Shown: in pieces, positions 10,770 through 23,230 of the stretch
Numbering within the stretch: the first letter of the stretch is position 1
Layout: the number at the start of each line of letters is the position of its first letter
NCBI RefSeq assembly: GCF_037893015.1
Contig: NC_133661.1
Coordinates: forward strand, 182,878,508-182,942,507
Reading direction: 5' to 3'
Origin: Macrotis lagotis
Lineage: Eukaryota; Chordata; Mammalia; Peramelemorphia; Peramelidae
DNA length: 64,000 nucleotides
Made by a program: the position numbers and the translations under genes
The notes under the pieces: model-generated
Database searches by the model: none
What the model saw: only the letters and a program-made list of their open reading frames with translations
What the model was told of the DNA's origin: nothing

Positions 10770-13570
10770 TAAAGTCTCTTCAAACTCTAAGCCTATGAGA
10801 TACTATAAAGTCATTTATTTCTCAATGTGAGTTGCTTTGATCATACAGTCAGATTAATGTATGTCAGAGGTCAGTTCTCTGTAGACCTTCTGCTGGAAAA
10901 AAAGGAGAAAGGAGGGAAAGTAAATCTTCAATGTGTTTCATCACTGACACTTCTTCCAGTGATTATATTTCCATAGCCTCTACTGTCATTGTTTTTTCAG
11001 TGCCAGATAGGCATGATTAGTGGAACAACAAAATATTAATAGATGAGAATGAGAACTCAGAATTCCTAGATATCAATGTGGCCTGGTTGCTCTGTGACAT
11101 TGAAGGCCACTTCTCAATATCTTTCACACAAAAACTACTCTATAGAATGGAGGGGAATGTGATTTAATCATCATAGTCTCTGTGAAAAACAATATTTTAG
11201 GAGGATTAAGTTAGCAGTGCTGAGCAAGATGGTTTGGAGGTAGGGAGATTTAAAAGTAAAAAAGTTACTGTAGGTGTAATCCAGATGTCAACAGATAGAT
11301 TTCATAGTGAGAATGGGCATTCAGGGAACAGGCTGTATCTAAGCTTTATTATCAAGAGAACCTGAAAACAAATAAGAGTGTTTAGGAAAGGGAGGAGTTG
11401 AAAGATGACCTTTGGATCTGGATTCTGGATTATCTAGAGGATAGTGAAGTCATTTGTTAGGAATGGGAATCTTGAGGAGGTAGGTAAATTCAGGACAGTT
11501 GAAGAGTTGAATTGGAAGTGGAATTGAATTCCTCAATTGAAGACTTTCTGAAAGCTATCTGGTTTCAGAAGATCTTTTGGATCAGCATTCATTCCAAACC
11601 ACAAATGACAAGGATCCATTAATAGTTCTTCTGCCAAACCATCCAAAGGACATTCAGTTCAAAGCAAATGATATTTAATTAAATAACATGAACTACTTCA
11701 TCTATTCCTGCATACTACTGTTGATCTCTAATAACTAATCCCATTGTCTCAAAGGTCACTTGGTATGCCAACATCCTGAAGGAGAGTTTCAGATTTGTCA
11801 AGGTCCTCTCATAACTGATAAGGCATAAAGATCCTGGGTTTGGGAGGAGCTGTTCTTGCAGGCATGACCCACTGAACACGCCTCCTAATACGTATGTTAG
11901 ACCAGAAGTACCCTTTCAGATCCTGTTTTCTGATAGTGGAATATATTTTTTAAAAAAACCTTTTTCAAAGCTGTATCTTTGGGGTTTTCGCTCCCTAGTC
12001 AGGTGTCTCCCATGCATGCCTGTGTAATCAGTGAACTTAGAGCAATATTAATAAATGTATATGTTAACTTAATTCTGTTTTACTTTTTCTTAAGGACAAA
12101 ATCTGGAGGTTAATGTGGTCCCTTATTAGGACAAACTATGAGGGTTAACACATATTTAATTTATTATTTTTAAGACCAAAATGCTTAGAAGACTTTTCCT
12201 CACTATGCATCTCCTGAATCATTTTCTGCTCCTTCTCCCCTAAATGGCAATAGAATTTTCAACTATTTTAGTTCACATACTTAGAGGATGGTTCCAACTT
12301 TTTAGAATTTAGAACTATAGTTAGCTAGTCTGATAGTCAACTAGAGAAATCCTTAGACATTGTCTTTTAAATTCTCTTTTAATATGACCTAGAATATCAG
12401 TGACAGATGTGAACATTTCCATATACAAAGAAAGCCAAGGAAAGAAAATTGTGCATGAAACTGTGAAGATGTATATACATATATGTTTGTGTGTTATATA
12501 TCTATTATTTTAGTATTGTAATGCCAACATTGTCCTGCTTATCTGTGTCCTCTTCTGAACTCCTTATGTTCTCTTATTTATTTCAGTTTATTCATTTAGG
12601 AATATGACACAAGCCAGCATTGACTGGAGAATATGTGTCTGATAATGCTGCAGGTGACATATCTATACATCCCTCCATTTATCTACCTACCTACCTATCA
12701 TCTATCTATCTGTCTATAATCTATGTACCTTCTCTCAAAAACTGAAAGAGTAATAATAATAATAATGATGATGATGATGATGATGGAAATATGCCTCTTA
12801 CAAAGTGATTTGTTCAGACCTAGTTGACTAATAGGCAGCAAAAGATATTACAGCAAAAGAGTGTATCTTTTTTTACTAAGTAAAGAATGTGTCCCTTTTA
12901 ACTTAGCAATTTATACTAGACCAAAGAACACCTACTTTATCAGTCTGTCAATAATCATTTGTTAAGTATGTGCTTTATCAAATTGAATAAAGAGAAGTGA
13001 AAAACTTCCTTGAACTATCAAAGTTCTCTTTAGTCCTTTTTAGTAGTCATAAAGTGCTTAGGAGGAAAGGAAATAATGATAAAGGCCAATAATGTTTGAG
13101 ACAACAAAAACAAAACAAAACAGCTATCAACAAAATTGAATTAATTATGTGAACCCCCAATAGAGCTCTTTCAGTTCTTAAAAAAAATCCTTTCATCATC
13201 TTTATACAACCAGTGGAGCTAAATCCTACTGTTTTCCTCTACATGGCACCTCCCATATTTGTTCCTTTCTCTCAGATCACCTCTTTACTTTAGCCAGAAA
13301 TTTCTTGCCTCTCCCCATCAATGGATGATCTGTTCTTCAAACATCAAAATTGTTTGCCTAGCCTTCACTTTGACTATATCTTCCACATGTTTAGAATTTT
13401 ACATCTTCATATGCTCAGCATCAGGTTTAAGAAACTCATGGTATATTTCAAAAGCCTTTAGTAAACAAACTTAATTGAGCTTACTTCCCATAATCTTTCT
13501 CCTTAAATCCTCCTACCCTCCTAACTTTCTTATTATTATGGAGGACAACACTATCCTCCCTAGTCTCTCT
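10770..13570. other. Intergenic stretch without a recognised gene
   Basis: Unique AT-rich sequence without convincing frames. It contains a compound microsatellite at about 12,670-12,786 (CTAC/CTAT units, then TAA and GAT units). The short open frame 13,259-13,474 is C/T-rich chance sequence. Nothing else can be supported. Confidence 0.5.
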
Positions 13571-13640
13571 AGGGCAGCAATTTATTTATTTTTTGTTTGT
13601 TTGTTTGTTTATTTATTCATTCATTCATTTATTTATTTTT

Positions 13641-13782
13641 AGGGGTTTTTTTGCAAGGCAATGGGGTTAAGTGGCTTGCCCAAGGCCACACAGCTAGGTA
13701 ATTATTAAGTCTGAGACCAGATTTGAACCCAGGTACTCCTGACTCCAGGGCAGGTGCTTTACCACTACACCTAGCCGCCCCC
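13641..13782 (-). mobile_element. SINE, WSINE1 type
   Basis: Reverse SINE ending CTAGCCGCCCCC. The target-site duplication is AGGGCARCAATTTA at about 13,572 and 13,783. It is preceded by a TTTG/ATTC simple repeat that lies next to the tail. Confidence 0.9.
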
Positions 13783-13954
13783 AGGGCAACAATTTAAATG
13801 TCACTCTCAACTCCTTGCTATCTCTCCACTTACATATCTGATCATTTGCCACATCCTGTCATTTCTATCTACATAACATTTCTTGTATCTCTCCCTCTCT
13901 TCTGAAACTGCTGCTCCCCTGAAACTATCCCTCATCACCTCATTTTTATTCAGT

Positions 13955-14175
13955 TGTTTTCAGCCAAATCTAATTCTTTTTGATTTCATTTGGGGTTTTC
14001 TTGGCAAAGATCTTGGAATGGTTTTCTATTACCTTCTCCAACTCATTTTACAGTTGGAGAAACAGAGACAAACAGGGTTAAACCACTTTCCTAGGGTCAC
14101 ACAGCTAGTGTCTGACTGAGGCCAGATGAGTCTTCATGACTTCAAATTTGGTATTCTAATCACTGTGCCAACTTC
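13955..14175 (-). mobile_element. RTE-dependent tRNA SINE
   Basis: Reverse copy of the SINE whose 3' end copies the BovB/RTE tail: CATTTGGGGTTTTCTTGGC, AAAGATCTTGGAATGGTTTT, CTCATTTTACAGTTGGAGAA, then GGGTCACACAGCTAGTGTCT. Other members are at 20,082-20,268 and 46,143-46,490. The proposed RTE partner family is seen at 1,430-1,706. Confidence 0.8.
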
Positions 14176-14179
14176 CTTA

Positions 14180-14334
14180 TTTTTTTTTAGGTTTTTTTTC
14201 AAGGCAGTGGGGTTAAGTGGCTTGCCCAAGGCCACACGGCTAGGTAATTATTAAGTGTCTGAGGTCAGATTTGAACCCAGGTACTCCTGACTCCAAGGCT
14301 GGTGCTCTATTTACTGTACCACCTAGCCGCCCCG
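14180..14334 (-). mobile_element. SINE, WSINE1 type
   Basis: Reverse SINE running from the T-rich tail to CTAGCCGCCCC, placed directly at the end of the RTE-dependent SINE (at GTGCCAACTTCCTT). It appears to have inserted into the older SINE's 5' end. Confidence 0.85.
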
Positions 14335-15100
14335 CCATCTTTCTCTCAACTGTTTTTATAGCAGTCTTGTCTTCTCTGTCAACAACATAGTATCACAATT
14401 ATCTTTCTGTGTGGGTCATCATATCTTCTTCCTTCATTCAAATGATTCTGGATAAGGTTCCTTTTCCAGTGAGATCATCCCCAGGTGCAAATGAGGTGAT
14501 CCAGCCAGTTTCCAAATTACCTGAACTTAGATAGCCCAACTATTGGTTTCAACTTAGATGAAGATAGATGCAGCATTTAATCTGAATATTTAAAGTTTGT
14601 TTGCTTTTGGTATGACCTTGACATTTTTCATATTTAATTTGCATATTTTAATAACATCCAAGAGGGCAAATGTTGTATATTTTTGAATAACTTTATCTAA
14701 CATTTTCCAGAAAAGTATAGCAAAAAGGTTTTGTATGATGATAATTTTTTTTTAAGCAGATGTTATCCCAGGAGGGATAGGATTAGATCTGTTGTGAATG
14801 AATGAAGTAAGAATGACAGAAATTGTCACTTTCTGCAGACACCAGGAAAACCCTGCCACCTATGTTCTCTACCACTTTAATTAGAAGAACTGAATAATCA
14901 GTAGGTTCCCATGATGTGAGCAGGGTTAGAGGGCACTGTGGTTTAGGTCCTTTGGGAGGGCTGGGGACAATGGCAAAAGGGAGGAGAGGAAGGGAAAAAA
15001 TCTAGGTGAATAGCCAAGATGATCCCAAGAACAGCCTTCTTAAGGAACTACAAGAGATTCTGCCTCTTATGGAGAATTCTCCCTTTTCTTTAGCTCCAGC

Positions 15101-16036
15101 TCAGGTCTGGGAGATCCACTTGTCTACCTTTTCCCTAATCACCAGTTTCACCTGTTTGTTCCTCAGAGTGTAGATGAAAGGGTTGAGCATTGGAGTCACC
15201 ACAGTGTTGAGGATGGCCACCACTTTGTTCAGGTTCTCCCCTTCACTGCCCTTCCCTGTCCTGATATACATAAAGATGCAGCTGCCATAAAAAAGTGACA
15301 CCACAATGATGTGGGAGGAACAAGTGGAAAAGGCTTTCTGTCTCTCTTTGGCTGAGGGGATGCGCAAGATTGTATAAAGGATATGGCCATAACAGGAGGA
15401 AGTGACAGATAAGGTACCCAGGAGACTGACATTAGCTATGACAAACCCTATCAGTTCCATCAGACTTGTGTCTGCACATACTAATTCTAACAGTGGGAAA
15501 TTGTCACAGAAAAAGTGATTGATGACATTGGGGCCACAGAAAGGTTGCTGAAGCATGATATAACTTGGGACAATGATGAGAAAGAAAGCTCCCACCCATG
15601 AGGACAGCACCAGTTGCACACAGACCTTTTTGCTCATGATGGTGGCATAACGCAAGGGGTTACAGATTGCCACATATCGATCAAAGGACATTACAGCCAA
15701 GAGAAGGAATTCTGTAGTTCCTAGGAAGAAATAAAGAAAACTCTGCAGGAAGCATCCCAATAAGGAGATGGTCTTGTTCCCTGTTAGGATATTGTCTAGC
15801 ATCTTGGGAAAGATAACAGAAGTGAACCAGATCTCCAGAACAGCAAAATTTCTAAGGAAGTAGTACATGGGGGTGTGAAGACGATGATCTATCAGGGTGA
15901 CAACAATGATGAGGACATTCCCTAGCAGTGTGATAAGATAGGTCAGGAGGAGCCCCACAAATATCAGCATTTGAACTTCACAGGCATCTGTGAGTCCCAA
16001 AAGAATGATCTCAGTGATAGTGGTACTGTTCCCCAT
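15101..16036 (-). CDS. Olfactory receptor, class II, OR6 family (OR6T-like)
   Basis: Complete single-exon odorant receptor of 311 residues, a seven-helix G-protein-coupled receptor of the ciliary membrane of olfactory neurons. Visible marks: N-glycosylation site N3 (NST), GN in TM1 (39-40), PMYYFL after intracellular loop 1 (56-61), C95 and C177 for the conserved disulfide, further loop cysteines C167 and C187, [10 protein letters not shown] (116-125) after TM3, KAFSTCSSH (234-242) before TM6 and NPFIY (285-289) in TM7. Length and start fit the family. It shares more with OR6T ([38 protein letters not shown]) than with other OR6 subfamilies I recall, but OR6 family is as far as I would commit. 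The usual 5' non-coding exon cannot be located by eye. It lies in the spacer between duplication copies A and B, and is the only undamaged gene in the window. Confidence 0.95.
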   Translation of the reverse strand: MGNSTTITEIILLGLTDACEVQMLIFVGLLLTYLITLLGNVLIIVVTLIDHRLHTPMYYFLRNFAVLEIWFTSVIFPKMLDNILTGNKTISLLGCFLQSFLYFFLGTTEFLLLAVMSFDRYVAICNPLRYATIMSKKVCVQLVLSSWVGAFFLIIVPSYIMLQQPFCGPNVINHFFCDNFPLLELVCADTSLMELIGFVIANVSLLGTLSVTSSCYGHILYTILRIPSAKERQKAFSTCSSHIIVVSLFYGSCIFMYIRTGKGSEGENLNKVVAILNTVVTPMLNPFIYTLRNKQVKLVIREKVDKWISQT

Positions 16037-16469
16037 GTTCCTTGTTGGAGAAAAAGAAATAATATTAGCATAAGAAACTGTGGTAGTGTAAGATCACAAT
16101 TGATTTGGAAATGGAGGGAATAGGAGAAGAAAAAAGTTTTTTCCAGGAGCCCTTTATTTTCATTTACAGCAATAACTTCAACCTTCATATCCACATTCAC
16201 TTCTTTTAGCTTCTTAGCCATTGAATTATTTATACAGACTTTGCCTTGGATTGGGAACTAAGTTAGCAGTGTAAAGCTGAATTATAACTCAGATACTTGA
16301 CTAAAGCATGTGTTGGTCAAACTGTTAATTATTTTAGTTTCCCAACCAAGTCGGGTTCATTCTTTCTGCACTTACCCTGTTCCTTATAAGATAACCTGTT
16401 CTCAACACTTCTCCTTTCTTTTAGGCCAAATTGTAGATCATTTCTTTTTTTTTTTAAACTTATTTGCAG

Positions 16470-16626
16470 GGTGGCTTAGGTGGCATAGTGGATAAAGCAC
16501 TGGCCTTGGAGTCAGGAGTACCTGGGTTCAAATTTGGTCTCAGACACTTAATAATTACCCAGCTGTGTGGCCTTGGGCAAGCCATTTAACCCCATTTGCC
16601 TTGCAAAAAAACCTAAAAATAAAAAA
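16470..16626 (+). mobile_element. SINE, WSINE1 type
   Basis: Forward SINE from GGGTGGCTTAGGTGGCATAG to the A-rich tail. Target-site duplication AAACTTATTTGCA is seen at about 16,457 and 16,629. Confidence 0.92.
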
Positions 16627-16924
16627 CAACAAACTTATTTGCACTCCAGATATCATCTCATGATTCCATTAAACATATCCCTTCCTATAACCCTTTATCC
16701 TTCACATCATTCAAAGCAAACTAGCTTATTTATCCAGCTATTCCTTCCTTATTTTTCCAATATTGAATCCTTGCATCAAGTATATGGGGAACAAGTTAGT
16801 CTAATGTCTCTTCTTATATGAACTGCTTTTTAAAAAAACCGCCTCATTTTTAAATACATCAGATCACTAGTAAGTAGAGGAGCATTAGGTAAAATAATTC
16901 TGAGGTTCTTCCTCATGCCTATCT

Positions 16925-17217
16925 GCTTGACAAAGATGGCAAAAGAAGAAAAAGATAAATGTTGGAGGGACTGGAGAAAGATAGGCACACCAAGTGCACT
17001 ATTGGTGGAACTGGTGAAATTGATCCAAATATCCTGGAAAACAATTTGAAACTATGCTTCCAATGTTATTTAAATTGTGGATTTAACCCAACACTACCAC
17101 AAATGAGGCATATCTCCCAATGAAATAAAAAGAGGAAAATTATATACATATATACACATATACATATGCATATATAACTCCCAGTGACATTTTATATATT
17201 TATATTTAATATTTATA

Positions 17218-17264
<47 letters not shown>

Positions 17265-17650
17265 ATTTATATCCACAAGCACACATATTTATAGTAACCT
17301 TTTTTGTAATACTCTAAAACTTGAAGTTAAGGGAATGTTCTCTAATTGAAATGGTTAAACAAATTGTGGTACATGATTATAATGAAATATTGTGTTATAA
17401 GAGATGACAAAGTAGATAGTTTCAGAGGAAGCTGAGCAGTTTTTATACTATGATAATATTATAGAGACAAACAACTTTGCAAGACTTTAAAGGGCTGGTC
17501 AATGCAATGATAAAACATGTGCCAGAGGAATAAAAATGCAATATGCCACTCACATCCTGCCAGATATAACATGCAGGATGAGACATACATTTTGGGGTAT
17601 AACCAATGGAAGAATTTATTTTGTCTAAACTATATGTATTTAAAAAAAAG
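16925..17650 (+). mobile_element. Old L1 LINE, end of ORF2 and 3' UTR
   Basis: Degraded plus-strand L1: TGGTGGAACTGGTGAAATTG, then CCTGGAAAACAATTTGAAAC, matches the ORF2 region seen reversed at 56,960-57,050. A segment with GGTTAAACAAATTGTGGTAC and AATGAAATATTGTG matches the ORF2 end. A TA/GT-rich simple repeat (17,140-17,270) interrupts it. More diverged than the L1s at 9.2 and 56.3 kb. Confidence 0.7.
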
Positions 17651-17718
17651 ATTTTAATTTTTAAAATTGATTAATGGGAGAGCAGTCAGAATAAAAAGCA
17701 TTATAAAATACTTATTTT

Positions 17719-17881
17719 AGGGGCGGCTAGGTGGTGTAGTGGATAAAGCACCGGCCTTGGAGTCAAGAGTACCTGGGTTCAAATCTGGTCTCAGACACTT
17801 AATAATTACCTAGCTGTGTGGCCTTGGGCAAGCCATTTTAACCCCATTTGCCTTGCAAAAACCTAACAAAAACAAAAAAAA
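17719..17881 (+). mobile_element. SINE, WSINE1 type
   Basis: Forward SINE with head GGGGCGGCTAGGTGGTGTAG and tail CCTAACAAAAACAAAAAAA. Target-site duplication TAAAATACTT at about 17,704 and 17,881. Confidence 0.93.
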
Positions 17882-17960
17882 TAAAATACTTTATAAACTT
17901 CCTCATTTTAAGAATTCACTTTATATATTTTATATTAACATTGTAAAAAGAAAGAAAAAG

Positions 17961-18290
17961 AAATCAACAAGAAGCAAAAAAAGAAGTGATTAAAACAAAA
18001 GCAAGAATGAAACTGGCTCAAAGAAAATGACATTTTGGGTGACAATTTTTTCTGAGGATAACATCTGCTAAGCATTCAATATATCATAGAGATATTAGCA
18101 AGACTAGATAAATTAACAATTAACAATAACAATTAATAGAGAAATTAACAAGAAGCAAGAAAGTAGTGATAAAAAAAGAAATTATTAAAACAAAAGCAAG
18201 AATGAAACTGGATCAAAGAGAATGACATTTTTGCTGACATTTTTTCTGAGGAATACATGTGCTAAGCATTCAATATATCATACAGATAAA
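17961..18290 (+). repeat. Tandem duplication, period about 181 bp
   Basis: A unit from AAATCAACAAGAAGCAA at 17,961 to TCAATATATCATAGAGAT recurs from 18,142 (AAATTAACAAGAAGCAA) to about 18,290. Internal matches include ACAAAAGCAAGAATGAAACT and GCTAAGCATTCAATATATCA. The copies differ by scattered substitutions and small indels. Confidence 0.88.
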
Positions 18291-18431
18291 AATCAGGTAC
18301 TTATGTATGATACTATGTATGATACTGTCTTCTATTTAATGAGTATTCTGAGTTGAACAATAGTAAGAACAGAATGACATTGAAAGTATTGATCAATATT
18401 CTGAGTAAAATTTTGGTTAATAGACTATGGA

Positions 18432-18587
18432 GGGGCAGCTAGGTGGTGCAGTGGATAGAGTACCAGCCCTGGAGTCAGGAGAACCTGAGTTTAAATCCAT
18501 ACTCAGACATTTAATAATTACCTAGCTGTGTGGACTTGGGAAAGCCACTTAACCCCATTTGCCTTGCAAAAACCTAAAAAAAAAAAA
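18432..18587 (+). mobile_element. SINE, WSINE1 type
   Basis: Forward SINE, head GGGGCAGCTAGGTGGTGCAG, with target-site duplication GACTATGGAG at about 18,423 and 18,588. Confidence 0.93.
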
Positions 18588-19089
18588 GACTATGGAGTAT
18601 TTATGGGAAACATAGCTAATTTTGTAAGCACTGATGAATGTATTGCAATCTCCACCTTTTGGAGAAAGTATTTTCATCAGTGAGCTCAAAGATCCATTAA
18701 CTTCTTTTTTCAACTCCTCAACACACATTATGAACTGCCAGATAGTGAGCATTTCAGACTTCATCTGTTAAAAATACAATTTTAATCGATCTCCTTGAAT
18801 GTGCCACTACTCTAAACTCTGATTCTGATGAGGGAAACATCAGTCATAACTCACTAATGCTGAAGCTCTTTGGGTTACTGTATAATCCTTATCCACTGTA
18901 TCTAATTACTTTCCAGTTGATGGATATTATATATCTGTTCCCTTCTCTCTACTTATATGCCTACCATCCCTGTTCAGATCTTTGTTTTCACTCTTCTAGA
19001 GTCTGTAATGGTTTCTTAATTTGTATTCTTCCTATTGCCCGGCTTTGGTCAAGGTGGTCTTATTTCATGAAATTTTAGACTATGTTTTA

Positions 19090-20070
19090 TCCTGGGTTTG
19101 TCCAATTCTACTTGAAAGAATTAATAGGTGAGTGGTCAAGGAAATCTTATAAATGAAGTCTACCTTGATTTGACTAAAAAATTTAACAAAATCTCTCAGG
19201 CTCTTCTTATGGATAAGATGGAAAGATGTGTTCTGATAGGTTACAACTGCTTTAATGGTTAGACTCAAATAATAGTCTTTAATGGCTTGTATGAACATCA
19301 AAGAAAATGTATAATGATATCATGTAGAGTTATGAGCCTGGCCATATGTTGGTTAAGATTTCTATCAGAGCCTTGGGTAAAGTCAGAGAAGTTATGCTTA
19401 TCCAATGTTGCAGATGTTATATGCAGGAGAGTTGGTTAACATGTACTTTACAAGTCTTTTGTGAGGATCAAATAAGCTGATATCTATAAAGTGCTTTATA
19501 ACTCTTAAATCCCCAAGTAATGTTAGTCATTATTTCTTTAGCTGGTTAAAAATTTGGTTGAATCTTATAAGTGGGTATGCAGTAAGGGATAAATGTAGAG
19601 TCATATTTATGCTGTAAATAGAAGATGAGAAAGGTTTCGCTAGACAGCAGTTTGTCTGAAAAAGCTCTGGGGGTTTTAATGGGTTACAAGCCCCATGAGT
19701 CATAAGTGAAAGACCACTTCCCAAACCTAGGCATAATGCCTACAGTAGGAATGTGATCATTTTTCTCTCTCCTTCATTGTTCAGTCTACATCTGCAATAT
19801 TGTCTCCAGTTCTGAGCTACACCTTTTTAAGGATGTTGTTAAACTGAAGGACCACAATTTTAGGGCATTGAATCATGCTATATGAAGAGGAGTTGAAGGA
19901 AGTAGGGATGTTTATTACAGAGCTGAAGTGTGAGGATATAATAGCTATCTCCAGGTATCTGAAAGACTGTCAGTCAGGGGAGGGATTAGACTTGTTCTGT
20001 TTGGTCACAGAGGCAGATCTAAGCATCTGCAAGAAGACAGATTTAAGTGAGACTTCCTAATGACTGTTGT
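19090..20070 (+). mobile_element. CR1/L3-type LINE remnant
   Basis: Old non-L1 LINE on the plus strand. Near 19,155-19,280 there are traces of the RT segment (GAAGTCTACCTTGATTTGAC, ACAAAATCTCTCAGGCTCTT, TTATGGATAAGATGGAAAG). Near 19,780-20,065 is the 3' part (GTCTCCAGTTCTGAGCTAC, TATATGAAGAGGAGTTGAAG, GGGGAGGGATTAGACTTGTT, ending in GAGACTTCCTAATGA). Heavily decayed, with no usable frame. The short frame 19,875-20,060 falls in this 3' part and is not a gene. Confidence 0.75.
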
Positions 20071-20081
20071 AGTTGCGTCAC

Positions 20082-20268
20082 ATTTGACTATGAACCCATT
20101 TGGAATTTTCTTGGCAAAGATACTGAAGTAGTTCTCCAATTTATTTTAATGAGAAAACTGAGGCAAATGGAGTTAAATGACTAAGACCAGATTTGAACAC
20201 AGGAAGATGAATCTTCCTGATTCCTATCCTAGTGCTCTATTCACTGAGAAAACTAGCTGTCCCTAATG
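20082..20268 (-). mobile_element. RTE-dependent tRNA SINE
   Basis: Reverse copy: CATTTGGAATTTTCTTGGC, AAAGATACTGAAGTAGTT, then ACTGAGGCAAATGGAGTTAA and CTTCCTGATTCC...AGTGCTCTATTCACTG. It directly follows the CR1/L3 remnant. Confidence 0.75.
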
Positions 20269-20269
20269 T

Positions 20270-21980
20270 TTAGAGGCTTTTAAAAGTAAAATAACTGCTT
20301 TTGGTGGAAATGAGTTCCTCTCAAGAAAAGATGGGATTTTCTTTATTGGTATTTGCAGAAGAATTCTTGGACAGCTAAAGGTTGGTTTAGGCAGTCTCAG
20401 ATTCTTTGATAGTTTTACTCATAGAGGGTATGTGATATTTTTATCTGGTGTAAGGACACTAAAGGATTTCACCTAAACCCTAACTTGAGGCAATCAGGAC
20501 CTTTGACTTTTTCAGTTGAAATAGAAACAGGGTCAATGGAACCAGACTACTATGATATGCCAGGCAAGATGAATTTCAATGACATTCCTTCCTTTTGCCT
20601 ATCCATCTTTGTTTTTTCCTAGAATGTCCAATCTATGTCAGATTAGGCTTTGTGCATAAACAACTAAAAAAACTGATGATAAGGCACCTAATAGGGGTTC
20701 CCATGCAAATCCTGCCTCAGCCCTTATCTCCTTACAAAAGGGTCCTCTGTGTAAATTATGCTACAAGTCACTTGGCTAATATTCTAATTTCCCTCTGTGT
20801 CAATTGATAATATTGATGTTTCTACTCACTGAGTGGCAGGGTACATCTGATTCTCTCCACTAGCTCCAGGGGACAGCATGTGGTCTGCAAAGATGAAAGA
20901 GTTAAGTGTCCTCTCTTTTCTTGGACTGGGCTGCCATATTTCTCAGTAAGTTCTTTGTTTCCCAGCAACACCCTTTTTTGGCTCCCCAGGTTGCTATCAA
21001 TCCATTCTTCACCTCAAAATGAGAGAGAGAAGATACTTTCTCTGGACTACTCTTCTCAGCCAGTCTCAATATAGCATCACACTGATCTCATACAGTCTTT
21101 TGCTTTCCTTTTGGGAACTTTTTGTCTTATGATATCATAAGTTGACAATGAATTTTGTTCAAATTTATATTTCTATACTCTTGGAGAATGGTGAGGAGTA
21201 AGCTTCCAATAAAAGGTCATAGAAACAAGATATGTTAATCACTGGTTGCAAATCATCCTCCCATCCTAGACCAAAGGAGTATCTTTTACGGGCTCACTTA
21301 GCTCATACCCAGGTCAGCCTTAGGGGATTGTTGATAAGTAGTTCTTTCATATCTCAGGACATTGAAGTCACAGAGGACTTTGTATATAAGACTTGATGAA
21401 ATAGACTTTAGGTATCTCTGTGGAACAGGAACAAGAGCTGTGATATTTGGGTTGCTCTTTTGTTTTCATGGAGATAAAAATGCACACAATCCCAAAGTAT
21501 GGACCTGCTCAGGGATCTGTTCCTTCCTCTGAGATAATGGGAATGAACTCTCTAGAGATTCATTATAACTCTACTGTAACAAGGACTCAGTCTTATTACA
21601 ACCCAATTGGTTGTTACTTTTTTCCAGCACTGGGACTAAAAGTTTCCTTTATTGTTGCCAGGAAATAGAATTACCCTTGACAAACTCTAATTGTTCCAAG
21701 AATGAGTTATTTTTGATAATACTTTGAGATACTTGGAGGAGGAAGATGAGCAGATAAACTTTTGTTCAATAGTCTGGTCAATGTAGCTGTGGAAAGGTAG
21801 TGGTTGGTTTTGGGGGGAATCCATGATAAGAGAAAAGCTAGCACTGGTTAGGGTAAAGTCTGTTGATACAAAACACCTTATTTTGGAGAGAACTAAAGGC
21901 TGATTTTACTTTTTCTCTCTTTCCAAGCACATTTCCTAGTGAGTAAACAATCTCCTTTTAATTATTTTGTATGTTTGGAT
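20270..21980. other. No recognised gene or repeat
   Basis: Unique intergenic sequence. The open frames here (20,595-20,807, 20,880-21,074, 21,447-21,668) are short, without family motifs or good start context, and I treat them as chance. Confidence 0.5.
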
Positions 21981-22011
21981 TTTTATATATAACTTTTCTT
22001 TCTTTTTCTTT

Positions 22012-22167
22012 TCTTTTTTTTTCACATTTTGCAAGGCAATAGGGTTAAAATGGCTTGCCCAAGGCCACACGGCTAGGTAATTATTAAGTGTCTGAGGCTG
22101 GATTTGAACTCAGGTACTCCTGAATCCAGGGCTTGTGCTCTATCCACTGTGCCACCTAGCTGCCCCT
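22012..22167 (-). mobile_element. SINE, WSINE1 type
   Basis: Reverse SINE ending CTAGCTGCCCC. Target-site duplication close to TATATMACTTTTCTT at about 21,987 and 22,168. Confidence 0.9.
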
Positions 22168-22361
22168 ATATCACTTTTCTTAAAATGAGACTCATAGAAT
22201 GTTAGAATTGGAAGGGATAATTTGAAAAGATGGCTTAAAATTAATTATAACATTTTATTTAAGAATCAAAGTCCTCTAATATATATATATATATATATAT
22301 ATATCCAGATAAATGACATCTACAGTTGAATTAGAACTTATTCTGGAAATATACTGGAGTT

Positions 22362-22454
22362 TTTTTTAGGTTTTTTGCAAGGCAATGGGGGTTAAGTGGC
22401 TTGCCCAAGGCCACACAGCTAGGTAATTATTAAGTGTCTGAGGCTGGATTTGAA
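22362..22454 (-). mobile_element. SINE, WSINE1 type, 5'-truncated
   Basis: Reverse SINE lacking about 60 bp of its head. The target-site duplication GGAAATATACT flanks it at about 22,346 and 22,456, which shows that the truncation happened during insertion. Confidence 0.88.
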
Positions 22455-22984
22455 TGGAAATATACTATTGACAAATACTTCTGTTTAACTGAAATCATGA
22501 AACATAGTTTTTCCTATGATAGGATTTGATGAAAATTGCTAGTATCATACAATTAGAATTAGAAGGGTCATCTAGCCCAATCTGATATAAATGAATAACC
22601 TGAAGCCTAGTGAAGTAAAAGAATTTTTTCGATTTCACATGGGTAAAAGAGCAGAGTCAAAATTTGGATCAAAATCATCTGATTCCAAAGACAACACACT
22701 TTGTGTTTTATTATTCACAAAATAAGTAATCATATTATCAAAACCTTTCTTAATAAATTACTGAAGAGGCAATAGAGGGGTGAGAAAAATCAAGAGGGGT
22801 GTGGAAAGGGGAGTAGATATTATACCAAAGACAAACTTTGTCTACTAAGAAATTGTTCCTAGGATAAGTCCTTTCTCATTCCCCTCCTTCCACAGACAAA
22901 TTGAAAAGTAATCCATTCTTTTGAAAAATGAAACTTGATAGTTTCCTGAGCTCCTCAACCTCTTGGATCCATTGTTATACTACT

Positions 22985-23230
22985 GAATCTGGAATATTAG
23001 AATAATATTAAGGTGCAAGCAGATTTCTAGAGTAATGTTCTTAGGGATCTCTCCTTGATCTTTAACATTTTAATAAATAACTTGATTAAAGGTATAGATA
23101 ATAAATACAACAAATTTAAGCGGGATAAAAACCTGTGTGGGATAGATAATAAATTGGATGAAATAATCAGGGTAGAAAAAGATTTCTACAGTCTATAACA
23201 TTGGCTATGACATATATTAGGAATTCTGTA
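22985..23230 (+). mobile_element. CR1/L3-type LINE fragment
   Basis: Decayed RT segment: TTAGGGATCTCTCCTTGATC, TTTAACATTTTAATAAATAA, CTTGATTAAAGGTATAGAT, matching the CR1/L3 portion that encodes a FNIFINDL-type motif. It corresponds to a section downstream of that kept at 19,155-19,280. Confidence 0.7.

Noticed and set aside
22020-22170. tRNA-like boxes in the many GGGGCGGCTAGGTGG... copies
   Set aside because: These are SINE heads derived from a tRNA with A-rich tails and target-site duplications, not functional tRNA genes.
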